A stretch of 64,000 nt of DNA, taken from Pseudoxanthomonas sacheonensis. GTDB taxonomy: Bacteria > Pseudomonadota > Gammaproteobacteria > Xanthomonadales > Xanthomonadaceae. A model generated the notes under the pieces. It saw only the letters and a list, made by a program, of their open reading frames with translations, was not told the origin of the DNA and searched no databases. The stretch lies in assembly GCF_010093305.1 (NCBI RefSeq), contig NZ_PDWS01000010.1:62001-126000 (forward strand). Direction: 5' to 3'. The position numbers were made by a program, and so were the translations under genes. Shown here piece after piece: positions 48,301-58,811 of this stretch; the stretch's first letter is position 1; every line of letters starts with the position of its first letter.

Positions 48301-50902
48301 TCGAAACCCGATCCTCCCGCGCGCGCAAGCGGCTGGCGAATTCGTCCGGCGACAGCCCGGGCGCGAACAGGAAACCCTGGCCGACCGGAACGCCCAGCTG
48401 CAGCAGGAACTGGCGCTGCGCTTCCGATTCCACGCCTTCGGCCACCAGCCCCAGGCCCAGGCTGCGCGCGATCGCCGAGACCGCCTGGCACACCGCCACG
48501 TCGGAACGGTTGTTGGGCACGCCCTCGGTGAACAGCTGGCTGAGCTTGAGCCCATGGATGGGCAGGCGGCGCAGATAGTTGAGCGCGCTGTAGCCTTCGC
48601 CGAAATCGTCGATGGTCAGCACCACGCCCAACTCGCGCAGTTCGGCGAAGGTCTTGAGCGTGGCCGGAGCGTCCTCGATCAGCACGCGTTCGGTGAATTC
48701 CAGCTCCAGCGCCGAGCCGGGAAGTTCGTATTCGGCCAATACCGCGCGTACGTTTTCCGCCAGTTCGTCGCCGGCGAACTGGCGATAGGAAACGTTGACC
48801 GCCACGCGCACGATACCCAGTCCCTGGTCGTGCCATTCGCGGACCTGCCGGCAGGCTTCGCGCAGCACCCAGCTGCCGATCCGCACGATGTCGCCGGTGG
48901 TTTCGGCATGGCTGATGAAAAGATCCGGACGCAGTTCGCCCAGCTGGTGGTTCTGCCAGCGGATCAGCGCTTCGGCGGCGACGATGCGGCCGCGCCGCAG
49001 GTCGACCTGCGGCTGGTAGACCAGGCGGAACTCCTCGTTGTCCACCGCCCGCCGGAGCTGCGTCTCGATCTGCAGGCGATCCTGCTGCCGGCGCGCCAGT
49101 TCGGGAGTGAACGCCTGCCACGCGTTGCGCGCGCGGTGCTTGCTGTCGTACATGGCGATGTCGGCGTTCTGGATCAGTTGCTGCGGGCGCAATCCGTCTT
49201 CGGGCGCGCGCGCGATGCCGATGCTGGTGGTGATGGCGAACTCGTCCTTGCCGAAGCGGAAGGACTCGGTGAAAGCGCCCAGCACCGCATCGGCCAGGCG
49301 TTCGGGTTGCGCCGGATCGCCGCTGGCGTCGCAGACAACCAGGAATTCGTCGCCGCCGAAACGCGCCACCAGGCCTTCGGTGCCCACTGCGGCCAGGATG
49401 CGGGTGGCGGCCTGCATCAGCAGTTCGTCGCCGGCGCTGTGGCCCAACACATCGTTGACGGTCTTGAAGCGGTCCAGGTCGATGTACAGCACGGCGACCT
49501 GCGCATGAACAGGATCGATCAGGCGCGCGCCCAGTTCGTTGAGCACGGCGTCGCGATTCATCAGTCCCGTCAGCGGATCGGTGCGCGCCTGGATGCGCAG
49601 GGTTTCCTCGGCGCGCTTGTCCAGCGAGATGTCCTGCAATGTGCCGGTGATGCGGGAAGCGGTGGGATCGCTGGCTTCGGCCTCGCCGATGGCGCGGATC
49701 CAGAAAGGATGCCCGTCCATGCGGCTGCCCTGCAGTTCCAGGTCGAACCCTCCGCCGTTCTGCACCACGTTCTCCATCGCCGTGCGGAAGCGCCGCCGGT
49801 CCGGTTCGCGCAAGCTGGCCAGCATGGCTTCGACATTGTCCGGCACCTGCGCCGGCCCGAGGATGCGTACCGCTTCGTCGGTCAGGTAGACCCGGTCGCG
49901 GCCGGCGTCCCATTCCCATCCGCCGATATGGGCCAGCGACTGGGCGCGGTCGAACAATGCGCTGTCGCGTTTGAGCGCGGTCACGTCGCTGAAGAGCGAA
50001 GTGACCTGCGCCGGTTTGCTGCCGCCGGGCGCGAACTGCGGCACCGAAGTGACCGTGAGCCAGAGCAGCTGTTTGTGCTCGCGGTGGTACAGCCCCAGCA
50101 GCATGCTCTCGATGACCTGCCCGGTGGCCAGGGCGCGGTGCGCCGGCAGCGCGTCGCTGCCCATCTCGCGTCCGTTCTGGTCGACGATGCGCCAGTGCGC
50201 CAGGTCGAGGTCGTTGCCGCGCTTGCCTTCGCCCACCCCGAAGATACGCAGCGCCGCGCGGTTGGCGTAGACGATTTCGCGCGCGGCGTTCTGCACCACG
50301 ATGCCCTTGTCGATCACTTCCATCAGCTCGCGGTAGCGCATTTCCGCTTCGTGCCGCTTGCTCAGGTCGCGGGCTACCGCCACCAGGCTCTTGCGCCCGT
50401 CGAAGACGAAATTGGCCGAATGCACCTCCACCGGAAAACGGGTGCCGTCGCTGCGCATGTTGGTGACTTCGATCACGTAGCTATCGCCACGGTTGAGGCT
50501 TTCCCAGACCGGATCCATGTGGTCGTGCGGCAATTCGGGATTGAGCACGTTGATGTTCTGGCCGACGATCTCTTCGCGCCGCCGTTTGTAGGCGGCCATG
50601 CCGGCCTTGTTGAGATCCAGCACGGTACCGTCCTCGGCCAGGATGCTGACCGGATCGGGAACCGCGTCGAACAGGGCGCGGTAACGCAGCAACGCCCAGT
50701 CCTTCTGCGTGGTGGTCGCACGCAGCAGCTCAAGCGCGTGTTTCATCAGCTGGCGGGTTTCATCGTCCAGCGAAGCGTCGGTGCTGGCCCTCTGCAGCGA
50801 TTCCAGCAGTCTGGCGGCATCCTCTTGCAGCGATTGACTGGAAAGAAAGCCCGTTGCGCCGGCGTCGGGCGAATCCCCATCCGCTGGCGGCTTTCCGTTC
50901 AT
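48293..50902 (-). CDS. PAS-PAS-PAS-GGDEF-EAL cyclic di-GMP protein
   Basis: 869 residues, no TM segments, so cytoplasmic. Three PAS-like domains (~70-430: DAVPDPVSILAEDG; EVIDKGIVVQNAAREIVYAN; GGWEWDAGRDRVYLTDEAV), a GGDEF domain (VARFGGDEFLVV; no RxxD inhibitory site) and an EAL domain (AEALIRW, VAVNVSYRQF, LEFTERVL, DDFGEGYSAL, AEGVESEAQ). All EAL metal ligands appear present; the usual KID is KLS. It could synthesise and degrade c-di-GMP. ATG 50902 overlaps the liuE stop by 4 nt, an unusual operon link. Confidence 0.94.
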   Translation of the reverse strand: MNGKPPADGDSPDAGATGFLSSQSLQEDAARLLESLQRASTDASLDDETRQLMKHALELLRATTTQKDWALLRYRALFDAVPDPVSILAEDGTVLDLNKAGMAAYKRRREEIVGQNINVLNPELPHDHMDPVWESLNRGDSYVIEVTNMRSDGTRFPVEVHSANFVFDGRKSLVAVARDLSKRHEAEMRYRELMEVIDKGIVVQNAAREIVYANRAALRIFGVGEGKRGNDLDLAHWRIVDQNGREMGSDALPAHRALATGQVIESMLLGLYHREHKQLLWLTVTSVPQFAPGGSKPAQVTSLFSDVTALKRDSALFDRAQSLAHIGGWEWDAGRDRVYLTDEAVRILGPAQVPDNVEAMLASLREPDRRRFRTAMENVVQNGGGFDLELQGSRMDGHPFWIRAIGEAEASDPTASRITGTLQDISLDKRAEETLRIQARTDPLTGLMNRDAVLNELGARLIDPVHAQVAVLYIDLDRFKTVNDVLGHSAGDELLMQAATRILAAVGTEGLVARFGGDEFLVVCDASGDPAQPERLADAVLGAFTESFRFGKDEFAITTSIGIARAPEDGLRPQQLIQNADIAMYDSKHRARNAWQAFTPELARRQQDRLQIETQLRRAVDNEEFRLVYQPQVDLRRGRIVAAEALIRWQNHQLGELRPDLFISHAETTGDIVRIGSWVLREACRQVREWHDQGLGIVRVAVNVSYRQFAGDELAENVRAVLAEYELPGSALELEFTERVLIEDAPATLKTFAELRELGVVLTIDDFGEGYSALNYLRRLPIHGLKLSQLFTEGVPNNRSDVAVCQAVSAIARSLGLGLVAEGVESEAQRQFLLQLGVPVGQGFLFAPGLSPDEFASRLRAREDRVSNG

Positions 50903-51792
50903 GCGGCCGACATGGCCCTCGCCACTTTGCTGCTTGTTTCGTGGCCCAGCAGGGCCGACAGCCACAGGCCGGTTTCGCTCAGTTTGTCCAGGTCTATCCC
51001 GGTTTCCACACCCAGGCCGTGCAGCAGATAGACAACGTCTTCGCTGGCGACGTTGCCGCTGGCGCCCTTGGCGTAGGGGCAGCCGCCGGTACCGGATACG
51101 GCCGAATCCACCACCGCCACGCCTTCCTCCAGGCACGCCAGGATGTTGGCCAGCGCCTGTCCGTAGGTGTCGTGGAAATGCACCGCAAGCGCGGGCATCG
51201 GTACTTCGGCGGCTACGGCCTTGAGCATTGCGCGGGCCTTGTGGGGGGTGCCTACGCCGATGGTATCGCCCAGCGAGATTTCGTAACAGCCTAGCGCGTG
51301 CAGGCGCGCCGCTACCCGCACCACGTCCGCCACCGGCACCTGTCCCTGGTAGGGACAGCCCAGCACGGTGGACACGTAGCCGCGCACTTTGACCCCATCG
51401 GCGCGGGCGCGCTCGAGCACCGGCCGGAAACGTTCGATGGATTCGTCGATGCCGGCGTTGATGTTCTTCTGGTTGAAAGCTTCGGAAGCGGCGGTGAACA
51501 CCGCCACTTCCTGCGCTCCGACTTCACGCGCCCGCTCGTAGCCCTTTTCGTTAGGCACCAGCACCGGGTAGGAAATGCCCGGCTTGCGGTCGATGGCGGC
51601 GAACACTTCGGCCGCATCGGTCAGCTGCGGGATCCACTTGGGGCTGACGAAGCTGGTGGCTTCGATGCTGCGCAGCCCGGTCCGCGACAGGCGGTCGATC
51701 AATTCCACCTTGTCGGCGGTGGCGATGATGGTCTTTTCGTTCTGCAGGCCGTCGCGCGGACCGACTTCGACGATGCGGACGGAACCGGTCAT
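50899..51792 (-). CDS. liuE: Hydroxymethylglutaryl-CoA lyase
   Basis: A 297-residue TIM-barrel enzyme that cleaves HMG-CoA to acetoacetate and acetyl-CoA, the last step of leucine breakdown. VGPRDGLQNEK carries the catalytic Arg/Asp, AVHFHDTYGQALAN the metal His pair, and SGTGGCPYAKGASGN the loop Cys. ATG 51792 overlaps the upstream lipoprotein gene's stop by 4 nt. An in-frame upstream extension to 52539 is lipoprotein-gene shadow. Confidence 0.96.
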   Translation of the reverse strand: MTGSVRIVEVGPRDGLQNEKTIIATADKVELIDRLSRTGLRSIEATSFVSPKWIPQLTDAAEVFAAIDRKPGISYPVLVPNEKGYERAREVGAQEVAVFTAASEAFNQKNINAGIDESIERFRPVLERARADGVKVRGYVSTVLGCPYQGQVPVADVVRVAARLHALGCYEISLGDTIGVGTPHKARAMLKAVAAEVPMPALAVHFHDTYGQALANILACLEEGVAVVDSAVSGTGGCPYAKGASGNVASEDVVYLLHGLGVETGIDLDKLSETGLWLSALLGHETSSKVARAMSAA

Positions 51793-52409
51793 GGCGCGGG
51801 CGTCCCGGCGGCGCGCCGCATCTTCATGGGCGGCGAACCGCTTTTCGCGAAAAGTCCGGGGTGGGCCAGGAGCACTTCGCGCAGGGCCGCTTCGTCGCCC
51901 GGAATCAGGTAGTTGAACTGGTCGAGCGCCGTCGCCTTCAGGCCGCGTTCGTCGCTCAATTTCTTTACGGTATCCGAATCCACCGTGGCCATGGTCAGCA
52001 CATCGCCCTCGATGCGGTACCTGACCAGGGTGACGGCGGCCGGAGGCAGCTTTTTCTCCTGCGGCGCATCGGCCGCCAGTCCGCGTGCGAACAGGCGGGC
52101 GACGTCTCCCTCGCTCAGGGCGAAGTAGTGTTCGCCACCCAGTTCGAAACCGGGGACCTCGATTTCGGCCTTGCTTGCCGGGTTGCCGCCGATCTGGCTC
52201 ATGGAGACCGTGGCATGGCATCGCGCATCGACGACGGCGTAGTCGTCCTGGGTCAGCTTCGCCGCTTCCTCGGCGCTGTTGGCGATCGGCAACCAGCGGC
52301 CTTCCAGGCGCGCATCGCACGCGAGCGGAGCAGGGGGGCGTTCGAATACCACACAGCCACCCAAACAGAGCGGCAGCAGCATCAACAGAGATCGGAGGCG
52401 TTGGCTCAT
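51789..52409 (-). CDS. Lipoprotein of unknown function
   Basis: 206 residues with a lipoprotein signal (LRSLLMLLPLCLGGC; lipobox LGGC, Cys18). The mature part has LEGRWLPIANSAEEAAKLTQDDYAVVDARCHA and repeated beta-like stretches (EVPGFELGGEHYFALSEG). I do not recognise a domain. It lies between liuD and liuE, overlapping liuE by 4 nt. ATG 52409 is chosen for the signal peptide. A role in leucine catabolism is not suggested by its sequence. Confidence 0.83.
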   Translation of the reverse strand: MSQRLRSLLMLLPLCLGGCVVFERPPAPLACDARLEGRWLPIANSAEEAAKLTQDDYAVVDARCHATVSMSQIGGNPASKAEIEVPGFELGGEHYFALSEGDVARLFARGLAADAPQEKKLPPAAVTLVRYRIEGDVLTMATVDSDTVKKLSDERGLKATALDQFNYLIPGDEAALREVLLAHPGLFAKSGSPPMKMRRAAGTPAP

Positions 52410-52443
52410 GGGACTCGGCACGGTTCCTGACTGAGGCGAACGT

Positions 52444-52471
52444 AAAAAGCCGGCAGCCCAGGACTGCCGGC
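52444..52471 (-). terminator. Intrinsic terminator after liuD
   Basis: On the minus strand, GCCGGCAG-TCCTGGG-CTGCCGGC is followed by TTTTT. It is 36 nt past the liuD stop and 35 nt before the lipoprotein start, so the lipoprotein-liuE part may have its own promoter or depend on read-through. Confidence 0.88.
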
Positions 52472-52507
52472 GAACGGCTGAAGAAGGCGACGCGGGAACA
52501 TATTGCG

Positions 52508-54508
<2,001 letters not shown>

Positions 54509-54513
54509 GGTTT

Positions 54514-54915
54514 TTAGCCCTCCCCTTCAAGGGGAGGGTTGGGTGGGGATGGTTCGGCTCGCTGAGCCAACATATTCAGGATCACTTCGACCACTCCCTC
54601 GATATTTTCGAAAACTTCGTTATTCCAGAACCGGAGCACCCGATAGCCGCATCGTTCCAGATAGCTGGTTCTTGCATTGTCGTACTGCACGTTATCCGCG
54701 TGTTGACCGCCATCCAGCTCTACGACGATCTTTCTTTCCAGGCATGCAAAATCCAGGATGTAATCGCCAAACGGATGCTGTCTTCGGAACTTGCATCCTT
54801 CTAGTTGTCGATTCCGCAAGTATTGCCACAACCTGTGTTCGGCGTCGGTTGGGGCATTCCTTAACTTTCTTTGTAATTTGTTGCCGATGATCTTGCGGTT
54901 TGTCTGTCCATCCAT
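54514..54915 (-). CDS. DUF559/Vsr-like endonuclease domain protein
   Basis: 133 residues. The restriction-endonuclease-like core is visible: RNAPTDAEHRLWQYLRNRQ, CKFRRQHPFGDYILDFAC, KIVVELDGGQHAD (catalytic D...ExD-type residues) and YRVLRFWNNEVFENIEGVVEVIL. The final ~13 residues (EPSPPNPPLEGEG) are encoded by the flanking inverted repeat, and the last two bases of the TAA stop come from flanking DNA. DUF559 proteins are predicted nucleases of unknown role. It has the same orientation as the surrounding leucine genes. Confidence 0.9.
   Translation of the reverse strand: MDGQTNRKIIGNKLQRKLRNAPTDAEHRLWQYLRNRQLEGCKFRRQHPFGDYILDFACLERKIVVELDGGQHADNVQYDNARTSYLERCGYRVLRFWNNEVFENIEGVVEVILNMLAQRAEPSPPNPPLEGEG
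54516..54554 (-). repeat. Left 39-bp inverted repeat of the DUF559 cassette
   Basis: AGCCCTCCCC-TT-C-AA-GGGGAGGG palindrome followed by TTGGGTGGGGATGGTT. It matches the right repeat in 38 of 39 positions (T for G at one). It encodes the endonuclease C-terminus and holds the probable liuD ribosome-binding site. Confidence 0.93.
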
Positions 54916-54954
54916 GTTGTGTCACTCCCTTAACACCATCCTCTCCGAGCCTCA

Positions 54955-54993
54955 AACCATCCCCCCCCAACCCTCCCCTTGAAGGGGAGGGCT
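54955..54993 (+). repeat. Right 39-bp inverted repeat of the DUF559 cassette
   Basis: Inverted partner of 54516-54554: AACCATCCCCCCCCAACC then CCTCCCCTTGAAGGGGAGG and GCT. It lies 40 nt upstream of the endonuclease start. Together they delimit a 478-bp unit. No target-site duplication is evident. Confidence 0.93.
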
Positions 54994-55000
54994 CAAGCCA

Positions 55001-55393
55001 TCACTCCGGCGAATGGCATACCGCCTCAACGTTGTGTCCGTCGGGGTCGGTGATGAAGGCGCCGTAGTAATTGGAGTGATAGTGCGGCCGCAGACCCGGC
55101 GCGCCGTTGTCGCGGCCGCCGGCGGCAAGCCCGGCGGCGTGGAAGGCGTCCACCTTGGCGCGGCTGTCGGTGACGAAGGCGATGTGGGTATGGGCGGCCA
55201 CGCCGCGGGCGTCGCTGCCGATCCAGAAGCTGGGTTTGCCGTCGCGTCCGAAGCCCGCCGCCCAGGTGCCGTCGCCGGTCTGTTCGGGAGTGACTTCCAT
55301 CAGCAGCGATGCGCCGATGGGGGCGAACAACTGTGCATAGAACGTCTTGCTGCGCGCGTAATCCGATACGGGAATACCGGTATGGTCGATCAT
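55001..55393 (-). CDS. VOC (glyoxalase/bleomycin-resistance fold) protein
   Basis: A 130-residue single-domain VOC protein: MIDHTGIPVSDYARSKTFY, FWIGSDARGVAAHTHIAFV, FHAAGLAAGGRDNGAPGLRP and YGAFITDPDGHNVEAVCH. Candidate metal ligands are His4, His70 and Glu124. Substrate unknown. It starts at ATG 55393, 4 nt inside the liuC stop, so it is translated with liuC. It could act on a reactive intermediate of the pathway, but nothing in the sequence shows it. Confidence 0.9.
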   Translation of the reverse strand: MIDHTGIPVSDYARSKTFYAQLFAPIGASLLMEVTPEQTGDGTWAAGFGRDGKPSFWIGSDARGVAAHTHIAFVTDSRAKVDAFHAAGLAAGGRDNGAPGLRPHYHSNYYGAFITDPDGHNVEAVCHSPE

Positions 55394-56187
55394 CGTTTTT
55401 CTCCCTTGTGCGCCCATGAAGGGCTTCGTTTGTCGAGGAAGGCGGAAAGGCCTTCCTGTCCTTCCGGCGATACGCGCAGACCGGCGATCAGCGTGGCGTT
55501 GGCCTGGTCCTGCGCTTGGCCATCGGGCGTGGCGATGATGCGGGCGATCAGCGATTTCGCGCCGGCGGCGGCCAACGGGCCGGCTTCCAGCAACAGATCG
55601 ATCTGGCGCTGCACGGCCGCGTCCAGCTGTTCCGCCGCGACCACCTGATGCAGCAGCCCTATCTGCAGCGCGGTCTGGGCATCGAATATTTCTGCGGTGG
55701 CGAACCAGCGCCGCGCCTGGCGCGCGCCGATGGCGGCGATGACGTAAGGCGAGATGACCGCGGGCAGCAGGCCGAGTTTGCTTTCGGTCAGGCCGAATTT
55801 CGCCCCGGGCACGCCGATGGCGATATCGCAGCACGCCACCAGCCCGACGCCGCCGCCGAAGGCCGCACCATGCACGCGGGCGATGGTGGGTTTGGGCAAT
55901 TCGTCCAGGGTGCGCATCAGGCGGGCGAGGGCGAGCGAGTCCTGGCGGTTTTCCGCCTCGCTGGCGGCGGCCATGCCGCGCATCCAGTTCAGGTCGGCGC
56001 CGGCGGAGAACGAGGCTCCCGCACCTTCCAGCACCACCACGCGAATGCCCGCATCGGCGCCGGCAGCCGTCAGGCCGGCGGTCAGTTCGGCGATCAGTGC
56101 GGCATCGAAGGCGTTGTGCAGGGCCGGCCTGTTCAATCGCAGGCGCAGGACGGCGCCTTCCCGTTGCTGTTCCAGCAGTTCCGACAT
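55390..56187 (-). CDS. liuC: Enoyl-CoA hydratase family, probable methylglutaconyl-CoA hydratase
   Basis: A 265-residue crotonase-fold enzyme. The oxyanion-hole region GASFSAGADLNWMRGM and VHGAAFGGGVGLVACCDIAI are typical, and TESKLGLLPAVISPYV carries a catalytic Glu. The DLNWM feature matches LiuC/AUH-type hydratases that convert methylglutaconyl-CoA to HMG-CoA. ATG 56187 follows GGAAGGG. It heads the liuC-VOC-DUF559-liuD run. Confidence 0.9.
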   Translation of the reverse strand: MSELLEQQREGAVLRLRLNRPALHNAFDAALIAELTAGLTAAGADAGIRVVVLEGAGASFSAGADLNWMRGMAAASEAENRQDSLALARLMRTLDELPKPTIARVHGAAFGGGVGLVACCDIAIGVPGAKFGLTESKLGLLPAVISPYVIAAIGARQARRWFATAEIFDAQTALQIGLLHQVVAAEQLDAAVQRQIDLLLEAGPLAAAGAKSLIARIIATPDGQAQDQANATLIAGLRVSPEGQEGLSAFLDKRSPSWAHKGEKR

Positions 56188-56261
56188 CACAACCCTTCCC
56201 GGCGGCGAGGCTGAATGATAGCCGGTCGGTCGGTCGGGGCGTTCGTGCGCCATAGCGGTGA

Positions 56262-56285
56262 TAGAATGAGAATAATTCGTATTTG
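56262..56285 (+). promoter_or_regulatory. Candidate Fur box upstream of feoA
   Basis: GAATGAGAATAATTCGTATT resembles the Fur consensus (repeated NATAAT hexamers, GATAATGATAATCATTATC). It lies about 10-30 nt before the feoA start, in the divergent liuC/feoA region. Fur control of feo is established elsewhere; here it is inferred. Confidence 0.6.
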
Positions 56286-56295
56286 AGAGCGTTTC

Positions 56296-56544
56296 GTGAC
56301 GCTGAACGACCTGCCCCGACGTACCCCTGCCATTGTCGAATCCGTGAACGATCAGAGTCCAAACGACAACATCGCCCGCCGCCTGCGCGAGCTGGGTTTC
56401 GTTGCCGGCGAGCAGGTGGAAATCGTGGCAGAGGGCCCGATGGGCGGCGAGCCGCTGCTGGTGCAGGTGGGTTTCACCCGCTTCGCCCTGCGCCGCGCCG
56501 AAGCCTCGCGCGTGCAGCTGCGTGGGCCGGAGGCACGGGCATGA
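56296..56544 (+). CDS. feoA: Ferrous iron transport protein FeoA
   Basis: 82 residues with an SH3-like fold: LNDLPRRTPAIVESVND, ARRLRELGFVAGEQVEIVAEGPMGGEPLLVQV and FALRRAEASRVQL. FeoA is a cytosolic accessory of the FeoB channel. It starts at GTG 56296 and overlaps feoB by 4 nt (ATGA). Confidence 0.94.
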   Translation: MTLNDLPRRTPAIVESVNDQSPNDNIARRLRELGFVAGEQVEIVAEGPMGGEPLLVQVGFTRFALRRAEASRVQLRGPEARA

Positions 56545-58403
56545 ACGCCGCCGCCGTGCCCCTGCGCCTGGCTTTGATCGGCAGCCCCAACTGCGGCAAG
56601 ACCGCGTTGTTCAACCAGCTGACCGGTAGCCGCCAGAAGGTAGCCAACTACGCCGGCGTCACCGTCGAGCGCAAGGAGGGCCGCCTGCACAGCGCCGCCA
56701 GCGGACGCAGCTATGCCGTGCTGGATCTGCCCGGCGCCTACAGTCTGCACGCGGCCAGCCTGGATGAAGCCATTACCCGCGACCTGTGCCGCGGTTTCCT
56801 GCCGGGCGAGCCCGTGCCCGATGTGCTGGTGTGCGTGGTCGACGCGACCAATCTGCGCCTGCATCTGCGTTTCGCTCTGGAAGTGCGCGAATTGGGCAGG
56901 CCCATGATCCTGGCGGTGAACATGGCCGACGTGGCGCGCCGCCGCGGCGTGACTGTCGATCTGGAAGTACTGGAGCGCGAACTCGGCGTGCCGGTCGTGG
57001 AAACCGTGGCGGTGAAGCGCAACGGCGCCAGGGCGCTGGTCGAACAGATCGACCGCCTGGCCGCCGAACCGCACCTGCCCGGCAAGCAACTGGCCGAAGG
57101 CACCGATCTGCACCAGGAAACCCGCCGCCTGCTTTCCGTCGCAGTCGGCATGCCCACGCGCACGGCCAAGGTGGACGACACGCTGGATCGTTGGCTGCTG
57201 CATCCGGTGTTCGGTCTGCTGGCGCTGGCGGTGGTGATGTTCCTGATCTTCCAGGCGGTGTACGCCTGGGCCACGCCGATGATGGACGCCATCGAGGCGG
57301 CGACCGGTTGGTTGGGCGGAGTCGTTGGCGGCGCGCTGCCCGAGGGACCGCTCAACAGTCTGCTGGTCGACGGCATCATCGCCGGCCTGGGCGGGGTGAT
57401 CGTGTTCCTGCCGCAGATCCTGATCCTGTTCGCCTTCATCCTGGCGCTGGAGGAATCCGGTTATCTGCCGCGCGCAGCCTTCCTGCTGGACCGGATGATG
57501 GCTTCGGCCGGATTGTCGGGGCGCTCTTTCATCCCGCTGCTGTCCAGTTTCGCCTGCGCCATTCCCGGAATCATGGCCACACGCTCCATCCAGGATCCGC
57601 GCGACCGGCTGGCCACGATCCTGGTGGCGCCGTTGATGACCTGTTCGGCTCGCCTGCCGGTGTACGCGCTGTTGATAGGCGCGTTCATCCCGCAGAAGCA
57701 GGTGTGGGGCGTGCTCAACCAACAGGGGCTGGTGCTGTTCGGTCTGTACTTCGCCGGCGTGTTCAGCGCGTTGGTCGTGTCGTGGGTGATGAAAAAATGG
57801 CGCCGCGACAAGAGCGAACACCCGCTGCTGCTGGAGCTGCCTTCCTACCGCATCCCGCATGTGCGCGATCTGCTGATCGGTCTGTGGGAGCGCGCCTGGA
57901 TCTTCCTGCGGCGGGTCGGCGGCATCATCCTGGCGCTGACCATCCTGTTGTGGTTCCTGCTGTCGTTCCCGGCCGCACCGATGGACGCGACCATGCCGGC
58001 CATCGACTACAGCTTCGCCGGACGCATCGGCCATGCGATGACCGCGATCTTCGCGCCGATCGGCTTCAACTGGCAGATATGCATCGCGCTGATCCCCGGC
58101 ATGGCCGCGCGCGAAGTGGCGGTGTCCTCGCTGGCGACGGTTTACGCCTTGTCCGCGGCCGACGACGAGGCCGCTGCGCAGGCGCTGACGCCGCTGATCT
58201 CCGATGGCTGGTCGCTGGCCACCGCGCTGTCGTTGCTGGTGTGGTTCATCTATGCGCCGATGTGCATTTCTACGCTAGCCACGATCAAGCGCGAAACCAA
58301 CTCGTGGAAGAAGATGTCCTTCGCCACGCTCTATCTGTTCGCGCTGGCGTATGGCGCATCGTTCGTGACCTATCAGGTCGCGGTACTGCTGGGGGCGGGC
58401 TGA
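56541..58403 (+). CDS. feoB: Ferrous iron transporter FeoB
   Basis: 620 residues. The N-terminal G domain has G1 GSPNCGKTALFN, G3 DLPGAYSL and G4 NMAD; a GDI-like helical region follows (~170-210). The membrane part has the two inverted Gate repeats (LEESGYLPRAAFLLDRMMASAGLSGRSFIP; LIPGMAAREVAVSSLATVYA), with C-S-A-R-L-P in MTCSARLPVYALL supplying the channel Cys. It is shorter than E. coli FeoB (773). It starts at ATG 56541. It imports Fe(II). Confidence 0.96.
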   Translation: MNAAAVPLRLALIGSPNCGKTALFNQLTGSRQKVANYAGVTVERKEGRLHSAASGRSYAVLDLPGAYSLHAASLDEAITRDLCRGFLPGEPVPDVLVCVVDATNLRLHLRFALEVRELGRPMILAVNMADVARRRGVTVDLEVLERELGVPVVETVAVKRNGARALVEQIDRLAAEPHLPGKQLAEGTDLHQETRRLLSVAVGMPTRTAKVDDTLDRWLLHPVFGLLALAVVMFLIFQAVYAWATPMMDAIEAATGWLGGVVGGALPEGPLNSLLVDGIIAGLGGVIVFLPQILILFAFILALEESGYLPRAAFLLDRMMASAGLSGRSFIPLLSSFACAIPGIMATRSIQDPRDRLATILVAPLMTCSARLPVYALLIGAFIPQKQVWGVLNQQGLVLFGLYFAGVFSALVVSWVMKKWRRDKSEHPLLLELPSYRIPHVRDLLIGLWERAWIFLRRVGGIILALTILLWFLLSFPAAPMDATMPAIDYSFAGRIGHAMTAIFAPIGFNWQICIALIPGMAAREVAVSSLATVYALSAADDEAAAQALTPLISDGWSLATALSLLVWFIYAPMCISTLATIKRETNSWKKMSFATLYLFALAYGASFVTYQVAVLLGAG

Positions 58404-58406
58404 CGC

Positions 58407-58658
58407 ATGAGCGCCTGGCTGCTCTTGCAATACGTGATCATCGCGCTGGCGGTACTGCTCAGCGTCTGGGTGGTGGCCAAGAAACAATTCCCCGGCAGCG
58501 TGCGCAGGCTGCGCGTCTCTTTGGCTCTACCGCTATTGCGCGAGGGCAAGCCGGCATGGATGCGTGCGATCGGCCTGCGTATTTCGCCGGTCAACCAGGT
58601 CGGCGATTCGGCCTGCGGCGGCTGCGACAATTGCGGGCCGAGCACACCCAAACGTTGA
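58407..58658 (+). CDS. Small Cys-rich membrane protein after FeoB (DUF6587-like)
   Basis: 83 residues: one TM helix (LLLQYVIIALAVLLSVWVVA), a basic linker, and a C-terminal CGGCDNC cluster (Cys70, 73, 76). It starts 3 nt after feoB. It fits the pattern of FeoB-associated Cys-rich membrane proteins and may functionally replace FeoC, perhaps through metal or Fe-S binding. The exact role is inferred from position. Confidence 0.85.
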   Translation: MSAWLLLQYVIIALAVLLSVWVVAKKQFPGSVRRLRVSLALPLLREGKPAWMRAIGLRISPVNQVGDSACGGCDNCGPSTPKR

Positions 58659-58700
58659 CCAAACGCGTTGGAACGGCGTGGGGATCTACGCAGGATCGGC

Positions 58701-58800
58701 GTAGGAGCGACGTAAGTCGCGAAACAACGTCGACGTATCACTTCTAGCTCTACAGCTCTAGCTCTACAGCGATTTCAGTCGCGACTTACGTCGCTCCTAC
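58701..58800. repeat. GTAG-type paired hairpin repeat (copy 6)
   Basis: GTAGGAGCGACGTAAGTCGC and the inverted GCGACTTACGTCGCTCCTAC, with a tandem CTAGCTCTACAG stretch in the loop. It separates the feo genes from the convergent zinc-ribbon gene. Confidence 0.9.
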
Positions 58801-58811
58801 GCACCCGTGGG

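Noticed and set aside
48554-51031. 825-codon plus-strand frame opposite the GGDEF-EAL gene
   Set aside because: Sense gene has five recognisable domains; the antisense translation has none.
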